Part shown: positions 9,823 through 17,180 of the stretch, one piece after another | Position numbering within the stretch: position 1 is the stretch's first letter | Layout of the letters: each line of letters opens with the position of its first letter | Assembly (NCBI RefSeq): GCF_012932495.1 | Contig: NZ_JABCNG010000004.1 | Location: forward strand, 186,001 to 250,000 | Source: Novosphingobium sp. SG919 | GTDB taxonomy: Bacteria > Pseudomonadota > Alphaproteobacteria > Sphingomonadales > Sphingomonadaceae | Length of the DNA: 64,000 nt | Direction: 5' to 3' | Notes under the pieces: model-generated | What the model saw: the letters and a program-made list of their open reading frames with translations, nothing else | What the model was told of the DNA's origin: nothing | Databases searched by the model: none | Program-made: the position numbers and the translations under genes

Positions 9823-10578
9823 ATGGCGGCTCCCGTCGTCACCATGCAGCAACTGATCGAGGCTGGCGCCCACTTCGGCCACCAGACCCACCGCTGGAAC
9901 CCGCGGATGAAGCCGTACATCTTCGGCGCCCGCAACGGCATCCACATCCTCGACCTGTCGCAGACCGTTCCGCTGATGTCGCGCGCGCTCGAATTCATCT
10001 CTGCCACGGTCCAGGCCGGCGGCAAGGTGCTGTTCGTGGGCACCAAGCGCCAGGCGCAGGAACCGATCGCCCAGGCCGCGCGCGCTTCTGGCCAGCACTA
10101 TGTCAACCATCGCTGGCTGGGCGGCATGCTCACCAACTGGAAGACCATCTCGGGCTCGATCAAGCGCTTCAAGGCGCTGGAAGAACAGCTTTCGGGTGAC
10201 ACCACCGGTCTCACCAAGAAGGAAGTCCTCCAGCTCACCCGCGAACGCGACAAGTTCGAACTGTCGCTCGGCGGCATCCGCGACATGGGCGGCATCCCCG
10301 ACGTGATGTTCGTGATCGACGCCAACAAGGAAGAACTGGCGATCAAGGAAGCCAACGTCCTGGGTATCCCGGTCGTTGCCATCCTCGACTCGAACGTGTC
10401 GCCCGAAGGCATCGCGTTCCCGATTCCCGCCAACGACGACGCCAGCCGCGCCATCCGCCTCTACTGCGAAGCCGTGGCCGCTGCAGCGACCAAGGGTGGC
10501 CGTGACGCCGCCTATGCCGCGGGCGTGGACCTGGGCGCGCTGGACGAACCGGTTGCCGAAGAAGCCATCGAAGGCTGA
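9823..10578 (+). CDS. rpsB: 30S ribosomal protein S2 (uS2)
   Basis: Small-subunit ribosomal protein of 251 residues, usual length for the family. It starts MAAPVVTMQQLIEAGAHFGH and has the typical TRWNPRMKPYIFGARN-like segment (here HRWNPRMKPYIFG), FVGTKRQAQ, RWLGGMLTNW and the GIPDVMFVIDA region. ATG 9823 is preferred to the ATG two codons upstream because the GGAAGG at about 9809-9814 is correctly spaced for it. First gene of the rpsB-tsf-pyrH-frr supercluster. Two GC-rich hairpins separate it from tsf. Confidence 0.97.
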   Translation: MAAPVVTMQQLIEAGAHFGHQTHRWNPRMKPYIFGARNGIHILDLSQTVPLMSRALEFISATVQAGGKVLFVGTKRQAQEPIAQAARASGQHYVNHRWLGGMLTNWKTISGSIKRFKALEEQLSGDTTGLTKKEVLQLTRERDKFELSLGGIRDMGGIPDVMFVIDANKEELAIKEANVLGIPVVAILDSNVSPEGIAFPIPANDDASRAIRLYCEAVAAAATKGGRDAAYAAGVDLGALDEPVAEEAIEG

Positions 10579-10600
10579 TCGGCATCCGGCATGACGGCGG

Positions 10601-10674
10601 CGGCGCCGCAAACGGCGCCGTCACCGAATTGTCCCGTTTCATGAAGTAGGGCCGCGGCGCGTGCAGCCGCGGCC
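10601..10674 (+). terminator. Tandem GC hairpins between rpsB and tsf (attenuator-like)
   Basis: Two perfect stems without T tails: CGGCGCCG at 10601-10608 pairing with 10613-10620, and GGCCGCGGC at 10650-10658 pairing with 10666-10674. They could stabilise or attenuate the rpsB message; true termination is doubtful without a T run. Confidence 0.5.
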
Positions 10675-10702
10675 GCACCGTTTCAGACAAAGGACCAACG
10701 CG

Positions 10703-11647
10703 ATGGCTTACACCGCCGCTGACGTGAAGAACCTGCGCGAGCGCACCGGCGCCGGCATGATGGACTGCAAGAAGGCCCTGGACGAAGCCGGCGGCGATTT
10801 CGAAGCCGCTGTCGACGCGCTGCGCGCCAAGGGCCTGGCTGCTGCTGCCAAGAAGTCCAGCCGCACCGCGGCCGAGGGCCTGGTTGGCGTGGCCGTTTCG
10901 GGCACCAAGGGCGTGGCCGTCGAAGTCAACTCGGAAACCGACTTCGTCGCCAAGAACGACCAGTTCCAGGACTTCGTCCGCAAGTCGACCGAAGTGGCGC
11001 TGGAAACCGGCGCGGCCGACGTGGAAGCGCTCAAGGCTGCTGCCTATCCCGACGGCGGCACCGTGGCCGACAAGCTGACCAACAACGTTGCCACCATCGG
11101 TGAAAACCAGCAGCTGCGCCGCATCAAGCACGTGGCCGTGACCAACGGCATCGTCGTGCCCTACATGCACAACGCCGCGGCCACCAACCTGGGCAAGATC
11201 GGCGTGCTCGTCGCGCTCGAATCCGAAGCTGGCGCCGATGTGCTGGAGCCGCTCGGCAAGCAGATCGCGATGCACATCGCTGCTGCCTTCCCGCAGGCGC
11301 TTTCGGCCGAAGACCTCGATCCGACCGTGCTTGAGCGCGAGCGCAAGATCGCCCTGGAAAAGGCGACCGAAGAAGCTGCCAAGAGCGGCAAGGAAATCCC
11401 GGCAGAAATCCTGGCCAAGCGCGCTGACGGCGCCGTGGCCAAGTATGCCAAGGAAAACGCTCTGCTTTCGCAGCTGTTCGTGATGGACGGCAAGACCCCG
11501 ATCTCGCAGGTCGTCGACGCTGCTGGCAAGGCTGCCGGCGCCAAGATCGCCCTGGTCGACTACGTCCGCTTCCAGCTGGGCGAAGGCATCGAGAAGGAAG
11601 AAACCGACTTCGCCGCCGAAGTGGCGGCCGCAGCCGGCCTCAAGTAA
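10703..11647 (+). CDS. tsf: Elongation factor Ts
   Basis: Nucleotide-exchange factor for EF-Tu, 314 residues. The N-terminal UBA-like domain reads TAADVKNLRERTGAGMMDCKKAL, and the core contains the conserved VAVEVNSETDFVAKN and the Asp-Phe pair that disrupts EF-Tu magnesium binding. ATG 10703 follows AAGGACC at a good distance; upstream in-frame starts run into the hairpins. Normal partner of rpsB. A large nested hairpin follows (11663-11730), so pyrH may be transcribed partly independently. Confidence 0.97.
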   Translation: MAYTAADVKNLRERTGAGMMDCKKALDEAGGDFEAAVDALRAKGLAAAAKKSSRTAAEGLVGVAVSGTKGVAVEVNSETDFVAKNDQFQDFVRKSTEVALETGAADVEALKAAAYPDGGTVADKLTNNVATIGENQQLRRIKHVAVTNGIVVPYMHNAAATNLGKIGVLVALESEAGADVLEPLGKQIAMHIAAAFPQALSAEDLDPTVLERERKIALEKATEEAAKSGKEIPAEILAKRADGAVAKYAKENALLSQLFVMDGKTPISQVVDAAGKAAGAKIALVDYVRFQLGEGIEKEETDFAAEVAAAAGLK

Positions 11648-11662
11648 GCATTGCTTGGCATG

Positions 11663-11730
11663 CGTCCCCGCGCAACCGGGGCCTGGCCTTGTTCATGAAC
11701 AAGCTGCCGGCCCCTGTTGCAGCGGGGACG
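11663..11730 (+). terminator. Three-tier nested hairpin between tsf and pyrH
   Basis: Outer stem CGTCCCCGC (11663-11671) with GCGGGGACG (11722-11730), middle stem GGGGCC (11678-11683) with GGCCCC (11709-11714), and an apical perfect 16-bp palindrome at 11688-11703 (CTTGTTC-AT-GAACAAG arms). Followed by TTTGCGTT. It may be a processing or termination structure; the poor T run leaves its function open. Confidence 0.6.
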
Positions 11731-11884
11731 TTTGCGTTCATCAGCCGCTAAACCGCACCCGCGCCCTTGGCACGGCCGATGCGCTGCGTATAAGGGCGCG
11801 AACCAAGGGTGGTGGGGGCCGCCGGCTCACGTCAGCACGCCCGCCATCCATTCCTGCCCCGTAGTTGCGAGACCCGAACGCCCC

Positions 11885-12610
11885 ATGACCAGCCCTGCAA
11901 AGTTCAAGCGCATCCTGCTCAAGCTTTCGGGCGAAGTGCTGATGGGCAACCAGCAGTTCGGCATCGACACCGATTTCGTTGCGGCGCTGGCGGCCGAAGT
12001 GAAGGCTGCCAAGGAAACCGGCCTGGAAATTTGCCTCGTCATCGGCGGCGGCAATATCTTTCGCGGCATGGCCGGCGCTGCCAAGGGCATGGACCGCGCC
12101 CAGGCCGATTACATGGGCATGCTCGCCACGGTGATGAACGCGCTGGCCATGCAGTCTGCCCTGGAAAAGCTGGGGGTTGATACCCGCGTGCAATCGGCGG
12201 TGCAGATGGACCAGGTGTGCGAGCCGGTGATCCGTCGCCGCGCCGAGCGGCACCTGGCCAAGGGCCGCGTGGTGATCTTTGCCGCCGGCGTGGGCGCCCC
12301 CTATTTCACCACCGATTCCGGCGCTGCCCTGCGCGCCGCCGAAATGCAGTGCGATGCCCTGTTCAAGGGCACCAGCGTGGACGGCGTCTATAACGCCGAT
12401 CCCAAGAAAGACCCGGCGGCCAAGCGCTTTGACACCATCGACTATGACACGGTGTTGGCGCACAATCTTCAGGTGATGGACGCCTCGGCCGTGGCACTGT
12501 GCCGCGACAACAACATTCCCATCGTCGTGTTCTCGATCCGCGAGCAGGGCAATCTCGCCCGCGTGCTGGCTGGCGAGGGCACGCAGACCACCGTTCGGAA
12601 GGAAGCCTGA
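11885..12610 (+). CDS. pyrH: UMP kinase
   Basis: Hexameric bacterial UMP kinase (amino-acid-kinase fold) that makes UDP for pyrimidine nucleotides and cell-wall precursors. It has 241 residues, the usual length. Recognisable motifs are RILLKLSGEVL, the nucleotide-binding VIGGGNIFRG, GMLATVMNALA, and the Asp-rich DGVYNADPKKDP region for UTP/ATP binding. ATG 11885 gives the standard start. It is followed after three bases by frr, the conserved pyrH-frr order, so the two are cotranscribed. Confidence 0.97.
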   Translation: MTSPAKFKRILLKLSGEVLMGNQQFGIDTDFVAALAAEVKAAKETGLEICLVIGGGNIFRGMAGAAKGMDRAQADYMGMLATVMNALAMQSALEKLGVDTRVQSAVQMDQVCEPVIRRRAERHLAKGRVVIFAAGVGAPYFTTDSGAALRAAEMQCDALFKGTSVDGVYNADPKKDPAAKRFDTIDYDTVLAHNLQVMDASAVALCRDNNIPIVVFSIREQGNLARVLAGEGTQTTVRKEA

Positions 12611-12613
12611 TCC

Positions 12614-13171
12614 ATGGCAAAGTATGACAAGGGCGATCTGGAGCGCCGCATGAAAGGTGCGGTCGAAGCGCTCAAGGGCGATCTGGCCGGCCTGCGCACC
12701 GGCCGTGCCAATGTCGCGTTGCTCGATCCCGTCACGGTCGAAGTCTATGGCAGCCACATGCCGCTCAACCAGCTGGCGACCGTTTCCGCGCCCGAACCGC
12801 GCCTGCTTTCGGTGCAGGTGTGGGATCGCTCCAACGTGGGCCCGGTGGAAAAGGCGATCCGTTCGGCGGGCCTGGGCCTCAACCCGATCAACGACGGCAA
12901 CAACCTGCGCCTGCCGATTCCCGATCTGACCGAGGAACGCCGCAAGGAACTGGCCAAGCTGGCCAGCAAGTATGCCGAAGGCGCGCGCATTGCCGTGCGC
13001 AACGTGCGCCGCGATGGCATGGAAGCCCTGAAGGCCGACGAAGCCAAGAAGGAAATTTCGGAAGACGAGCGCAAGCGCCTGGAAACCGAAGTCCAGAAGC
13101 TGACCGACGAGACGATCAAGGCGCTGGACGAAGCGGCCGCGCAAAAGGAAAAGGAAATCCTGGGCAAGTGA
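12614..13171 (+). CDS. frr: Ribosome recycling factor
   Basis: Splits post-termination ribosomes together with EF-G. The 185-residue protein matches the family and shows the two-domain pattern: long helices at both ends (start KYDKGDLERRMKGAVEALK) and the beta domain with LRTGRANVALLD, VSAPEPRLLSVQVWD and NDGNNLRLPIPDLTEERR. It begins three bases after pyrH and its stop overlaps the uppS GTG start (GTGA), indicating translational coupling within the operon. Confidence 0.97.
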   Translation: MAKYDKGDLERRMKGAVEALKGDLAGLRTGRANVALLDPVTVEVYGSHMPLNQLATVSAPEPRLLSVQVWDRSNVGPVEKAIRSAGLGLNPINDGNNLRLPIPDLTEERRKELAKLASKYAEGARIAVRNVRRDGMEALKADEAKKEISEDERKRLETEVQKLTDETIKALDEAAAQKEKEILGK

Positions 13172-13896
13172 GCGCCGCGCCGGTTCCCGTGCCGCAGGTT
13201 CGCGACGCCGGGGGCGATGCTGCCCCCGTGGCCCGTCACGTTGCCATCATCATGGATGGCAACGGGCGCTGGGCCAAGAAGCGATTCATGCCCCGTGTGT
13301 TTGGCCACAAGCGCGGCGTGGAAGCGGTGCGTGCAGCCGTGCGCGCGGCGGGAGACCTGGGCCTGGAAGCGTTGACGCTCTATGCGTTCAGTTCGGAAAA
13401 CTGGAAGCGCCCGGCCGAGGAAATCTCGGATCTCATGGGCTTGCTGCGCACGTTCATCCGCAGCGACATCGACGAGATCGATCGCAACGGCGTGCGCCTC
13501 AAGATCATCGGTGATTATCGTGCGCTCGCGCCCGACCTGGTCGAACTGATCGATGCGGCGCTGGCGCGCACCGCCGGCAACACCCGCCTGACGCTGGCGA
13601 TCGCGCTGAACTATGGCTCGCAGCAGGAAATCGCCCGTGCTGCCGCCCGCGCCGCCGCCAAGGGCGAGATCACGCCTGAAACCATCGCGGCCGAGCTTGA
13701 TACGGCAGACCTGCCGCCGCTCGATCTGCTGATCCGCACGTCGGGCGAAGTGCGCCTGTCGAATTTCCTGCTGTGGCAGGCGGCCTATGCCGAAATGGTC
13801 TTCACCCCGGTGCTGTGGCCCGATTTTACCCCTGAGCACCTGCGCGAGGCGCTGGACCAGTTTGCCGAGCGGGAGCGGCGCTTTGGCGGGCGCTGA
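13168..13896 (+). CDS. uppS: Isoprenyl (undecaprenyl) diphosphate synthase
   Basis: Cis-prenyltransferase that elongates farnesyl diphosphate to undecaprenyl diphosphate, the lipid carrier for peptidoglycan and other envelope glycans. The active-site signature IIMDGNGRWAK has the catalytic aspartate at about residue 30, followed by HKRGVEAVR, TLYAFSSENWKRP and the C-terminal RTSGEVRLSNFLLWQ-AYAE block. The GTG start at 13168 overlaps the frr stop by four bases. Length 242 residues. The 3-prime end overlaps the probable cdsA start, so the lipid-synthesis genes of the cluster are tightly linked. Confidence 0.96.
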   Translation: MSAAPVPVPQVRDAGGDAAPVARHVAIIMDGNGRWAKKRFMPRVFGHKRGVEAVRAAVRAAGDLGLEALTLYAFSSENWKRPAEEISDLMGLLRTFIRSDIDEIDRNGVRLKIIGDYRALAPDLVELIDAALARTAGNTRLTLAIALNYGSQQEIARAAARAAAKGEITPETIAAELDTADLPPLDLLIRTSGEVRLSNFLLWQAAYAEMVFTPVLWPDFTPEHLREALDQFAERERRFGGR

Positions 13897-14644
13897 TCCG
13901 CACGGCGCGTCCGACGCGGCGCCCTCTGCCGCGGCCGTGCCTGCCAAACGGTCGGACCTGCCGGTGCGCGTGGCATCGGCGGTGGTCATGCTGGCAGTGG
14001 CCGGGCTTGCCGTGTGGCGGGGGGGCGTGGCGCTCGATGCGTTCATCGCGCTGGTCGGCCTTGTCGTGTTTGGCGAATACGTGCGTCTGGTTTCGCGCAT
14101 CGCGCCCGATCCCGCGCGCATGGGCGCTGCCGTTATCACCGGCGCTGTCTACGTCGGGTGGGGGGCGCTGGCGCTGATCGTGATGCCCACGCCGCTGCTC
14201 GTCGCCGTCATGGGCCTCGTCATCTGCACCGACACTGGCGCCTATTTCACCGGCCGGGCGCTGGGCGGCCCCAAGATCGCCCCGCGCATCAGTCCGTCCA
14301 AGACCTGGGCGGGGCTGGCTGGCGGCATGGCGGCGGCGGGGCTGTGGACCGGCCTGTTCACGCTGGGCGGTGCCTGGCTGATCAGCGGCATCGGTCCCAC
14401 CGGGCCAAGCCTGGCAGAAGCATTGCATATCGCCAACCTGGGCGTGGCGGCGCTTGCCGGCGCGGCGCTTGCGGTGGCCGCGCAAGCGGGCGATTTCTAC
14501 GAATCGTGGCTCAAGCGGCGGGCAGGGGTCAAGGATTCCTCGCGCCTCATTCCGGGCCACGGCGGCTTTTTCGATCGCGTCGATGGCCTGCTGCCGGTGG
14601 CGATCATCGTCGGCACGGCCTGGGCGCTGGGTGCACCGGCATGA
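13883..14644 (+). CDS. cdsA: Phosphatidate cytidylyltransferase
   Basis: Integral-membrane enzyme that makes CDP-diacylglycerol, the precursor used by PssA for phospholipids. The C-terminal family signature is present: SWLKRRAGVKDSSRLIPGHG followed by GFFDRVD. Multiple membrane helices occupy residues about 30-230. The start is uncertain: TTG 13883 is in frame, overlaps the end of uppS and has GGGAGCGG just upstream, but GTG 13937 would also give a viable protein. The stop overlaps dxr by four bases (ATGA). At about 253 residues it is slightly shorter than the E. coli enzyme. Confidence 0.92.
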   Translation: MAGADPHGASDAAPSAAAVPAKRSDLPVRVASAVVMLAVAGLAVWRGGVALDAFIALVGLVVFGEYVRLVSRIAPDPARMGAAVITGAVYVGWGALALIVMPTPLLVAVMGLVICTDTGAYFTGRALGGPKIAPRISPSKTWAGLAGGMAAAGLWTGLFTLGGAWLISGIGPTGPSLAEALHIANLGVAALAGAALAVAAQAGDFYESWLKRRAGVKDSSRLIPGHGGFFDRVDGLLPVAIIVGTAWALGAPA

Positions 14645-15804
14645 CCGCGCAACGCACGATCACCGTCCTGGGGGCCACCGGTTCGATCGGCGCTTCCACG
14701 CTCGATCTGGTGCGGCGCAATCCGTCGGCCTTTCGGGTGGAGGCACTGACAGCCCACGCCCAAGTGGCCGAACTGGCGGCCCTGGCCCGTGAATTCTCGG
14801 CCAGGCTCGCGGTCGTGGCCGATCCCGCCTGTCTCGAAGACTTGCGCGCCGCGCTTGCCGGCTCGGGCGTGGAAGCCGCCGCCGGGCCCGCCGCGCTGGT
14901 AGAGGCTGCGGCGCGCGGGGCTGATATCACCGTGGCGGCGATCGTGGGCTGTGCCGGCCTTGCCCCCACCATGGCTGCGATCGAATGCGGCCGGATCGTG
15001 GCCCTCGCCAACAAGGAAGCGCTGGTTTCGGCAGGCGAGGTGATGACCGCCGCCGTCGCGCGCAGCGGCGCCACGCTGCTGCCGGTCGATTCGGAACACA
15101 ACGCGATCTTCCAGTGCCTGGCGGGCAATGCTGCGCAGCATGTGCGGATGATCACGCTCACCGCCAGCGGTGGCCCGTTCCGCGATTGGGCGGCCGATCG
15201 CCTGGTCGATGCCACGCCCGCGCAGGCGGTCAAGCATCCCAACTGGTCGATGGGCGCCAAGATCAGCGTCGATTCGGCCACGATGATGAACAAGGGCCTC
15301 GAATTCATCGAGGCGTTCCATCTCTTCCCCGTGGGCGTGGAGCGGTTGCGTATCCTGGTGCATCCGCAATCGATCGTTCATTCGATGGTCGAATACCGCG
15401 ATGGTTCCACCCTGGCACAACTCGGCCCGTCGGACATGCGCGTGCCGATCGCTTCGTGCCTCGCTTGGCCCGAACGCATGGATACGCCCTGCACGCCGCT
15501 GGATCTGGCCGAGATCGGGGAACTGACGTTTCGCAAGCCCGACGAGCAGCGCTTTCCCGCCACGCGCCTGGCGCGCGAAGCGGTGATCGCCGGGGGCGGC
15601 GCGCCGGCAGTGCTCAATGCCGCCAACGAAATTGCGGTGGCTGCATTCCTGGCTGGTAAGATCGGGTTCACCAGGATCGTGGCATGTGTCGAAGCGGTCC
15701 TGGACCGTGGACTGCCCCCGCCACCGGCATCGTTGGCGGATGTGATCGCGGTTGACCAGGAAGCCCGCTTGCGCGCACATGAGTGCATGGAGCCCGTTCG
15801 TTGA
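14641..15804 (+). CDS. dxr: 1-deoxy-D-xylulose 5-phosphate reductoisomerase
   Basis: NADPH-dependent second enzyme of the MEP pathway, supplying isopentenyl diphosphate for UppS and quinones. The N-terminal Rossmann motif is VLGATGSIGASTLDL. The metal-site region LLPVDSEHNAIFQCL, the flexible-loop HPNWSMG-KI and the MMNKGLEFIEA helix are all conserved. Length 387 residues. It begins inside the last codons of cdsA and ends one base into rseP, so the whole uppS-cdsA-dxr-rseP run is one coupled operon. Confidence 0.97.
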   Translation: MTAQRTITVLGATGSIGASTLDLVRRNPSAFRVEALTAHAQVAELAALAREFSARLAVVADPACLEDLRAALAGSGVEAAAGPAALVEAAARGADITVAAIVGCAGLAPTMAAIECGRIVALANKEALVSAGEVMTAAVARSGATLLPVDSEHNAIFQCLAGNAAQHVRMITLTASGGPFRDWAADRLVDATPAQAVKHPNWSMGAKISVDSATMMNKGLEFIEAFHLFPVGVERLRILVHPQSIVHSMVEYRDGSTLAQLGPSDMRVPIASCLAWPERMDTPCTPLDLAEIGELTFRKPDEQRFPATRLAREAVIAGGGAPAVLNAANEIAVAAFLAGKIGFTRIVACVEAVLDRGLPPPPASLADVIAVDQEARLRAHECMEPVR

Positions 15805-16949
15805 TGCACACTCCCGGCCTATTGACCAGTTTCCTGGCCTTCGTGCTCGTGCTGGGGCCGCTCGTTTTCCTGCACGAGTTGGGACACTATCTGGTCGGGC
15901 GCTGGTGCGGGGTAAAGGCTGACGTCTTTTCCATCGGCTTTGGTCGCGAACTCGTCGGCTGGACCGACAAGCGCGGCACGCGCTGGAAGCTCTCGCTGCT
16001 GCCGCTGGGTGGCTACGTCCAGTTCGCCGGCGACATGAGCCCGACGAGCAAGCCGACCGCCGAATGGCTGGCGCTGCCGGCCAGCGAGCGCAACCGCACG
16101 TTCCAGGCCAAGCCGCTGTGGCAGCGCGCCTTGATCGTGCTGGCAGGCCCGGTCACCAACCTGCTCGTCGCGCTGGCCATCCTTTCCGGCTTTACCATGG
16201 CCTATGGCAAGCTGGTCGCCGCGCCGGTGGTGGGCGTGGTGCAGCCCGGCTCCGTGGCGGAAAAGGCCGGCATTCGGGTGGGTGACCGGATCGTGGCGAT
16301 GCGCGGTGGCGCGGTCGATACCTTCGTCGATGTGAAGATGACCGTCGCGCAGCACCCGGGCGAAGCGCTCGATATGGTGGTTGACCGCGGCGGCAAGCGC
16401 CAGGCGCTTCCCATCGTGGCTGCCACCCGCACCGATGCGGATCGCTTTGGCAACGTGCAGAAGATCGGCTTCATCGGGATCGGCCCGGCCAGCGTGCAAG
16501 TGGTTCGCGTGGGCCCGCTCGAGGCCGTGGCCGATGGCGCGCGGCAGATGCGCGGCATTGTCGATACGATGGTGACCGGCATTGCCCAGATCGTTACCGG
16601 GCGGCGCGAAGTGAAGGAACTGGGCGGGCCGATCAAGATCGCCAAGTACTCGGGCGAGCAACTTGTTTCCGGCTGGCAGCCCTTCGTGTTCTTCGTGGCG
16701 CTGATCTCGATTAATCTGGGATTCATCAACCTGTTGCCAATCCCGGTGCTGGACGGGGGGCATCTGGCCTTCTACCTGGCAGAGGCGGTGCGCCGCCGGC
16801 CGGTCAGTGCGCGCGGCCAGGAATGGGCGTTTCGCACCGGGCTGGCGCTGGTGGTGGCCCTGATGCTGATCGTTACGGTCAACGATGTCGCCTCGCTCGA
16901 CCTGTTCGGTGCGCATGGCCTGTTTGGAGCAAAGGTTTTCGGCGGCTGA
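15804..16949 (+). CDS. rseP: Site-2 metalloprotease RseP (M50)
   Basis: Intramembrane zinc protease that cleaves anti-sigma factors and leftover signal peptides. The zinc motif HELGH lies at residues 24-28 inside the first membrane helix, and the third ligand motif is in LLPIPVLDGGH near the C-terminus. Between them sits one clear PDZ domain (about residues 125-200, VVGVVQPGSVAEKAGIRVGD). ATG 15804 overlaps the dxr stop by one base (TGATG). The downstream partner is bamA, as in many proteobacteria, linking protease and outer-membrane assembly functions. Confidence 0.96.
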   Translation: MHTPGLLTSFLAFVLVLGPLVFLHELGHYLVGRWCGVKADVFSIGFGRELVGWTDKRGTRWKLSLLPLGGYVQFAGDMSPTSKPTAEWLALPASERNRTFQAKPLWQRALIVLAGPVTNLLVALAILSGFTMAYGKLVAAPVVGVVQPGSVAEKAGIRVGDRIVAMRGGAVDTFVDVKMTVAQHPGEALDMVVDRGGKRQALPIVAATRTDADRFGNVQKIGFIGIGPASVQVVRVGPLEAVADGARQMRGIVDTMVTGIAQIVTGRREVKELGGPIKIAKYSGEQLVSGWQPFVFFVALISINLGFINLLPIPVLDGGHLAFYLAEAVRRRPVSARGQEWAFRTGLALVVALMLIVTVNDVASLDLFGAHGLFGAKVFGG

Positions 16950-17180
16950 TCCGTTGGATCTGCGCCACGTTGGCGCCACGTGATCGGCCACAAGCCGGGC
17001 AGGGGGCCCGGCAAGGGCCCTCGGCGCATTATTTTCCACAATATGCGGGGTGAATGCGGTGCGTTGCGCCATGCTTGCTTGATTGGCAAAGCGGCATGGG
17101 GCACAGGGCTGCGGTGCCGAAAATCCGGCAACCGCCAGTGTGGCGGAACATTACGAATTCAGACGGGATGGCGCTTGGTG

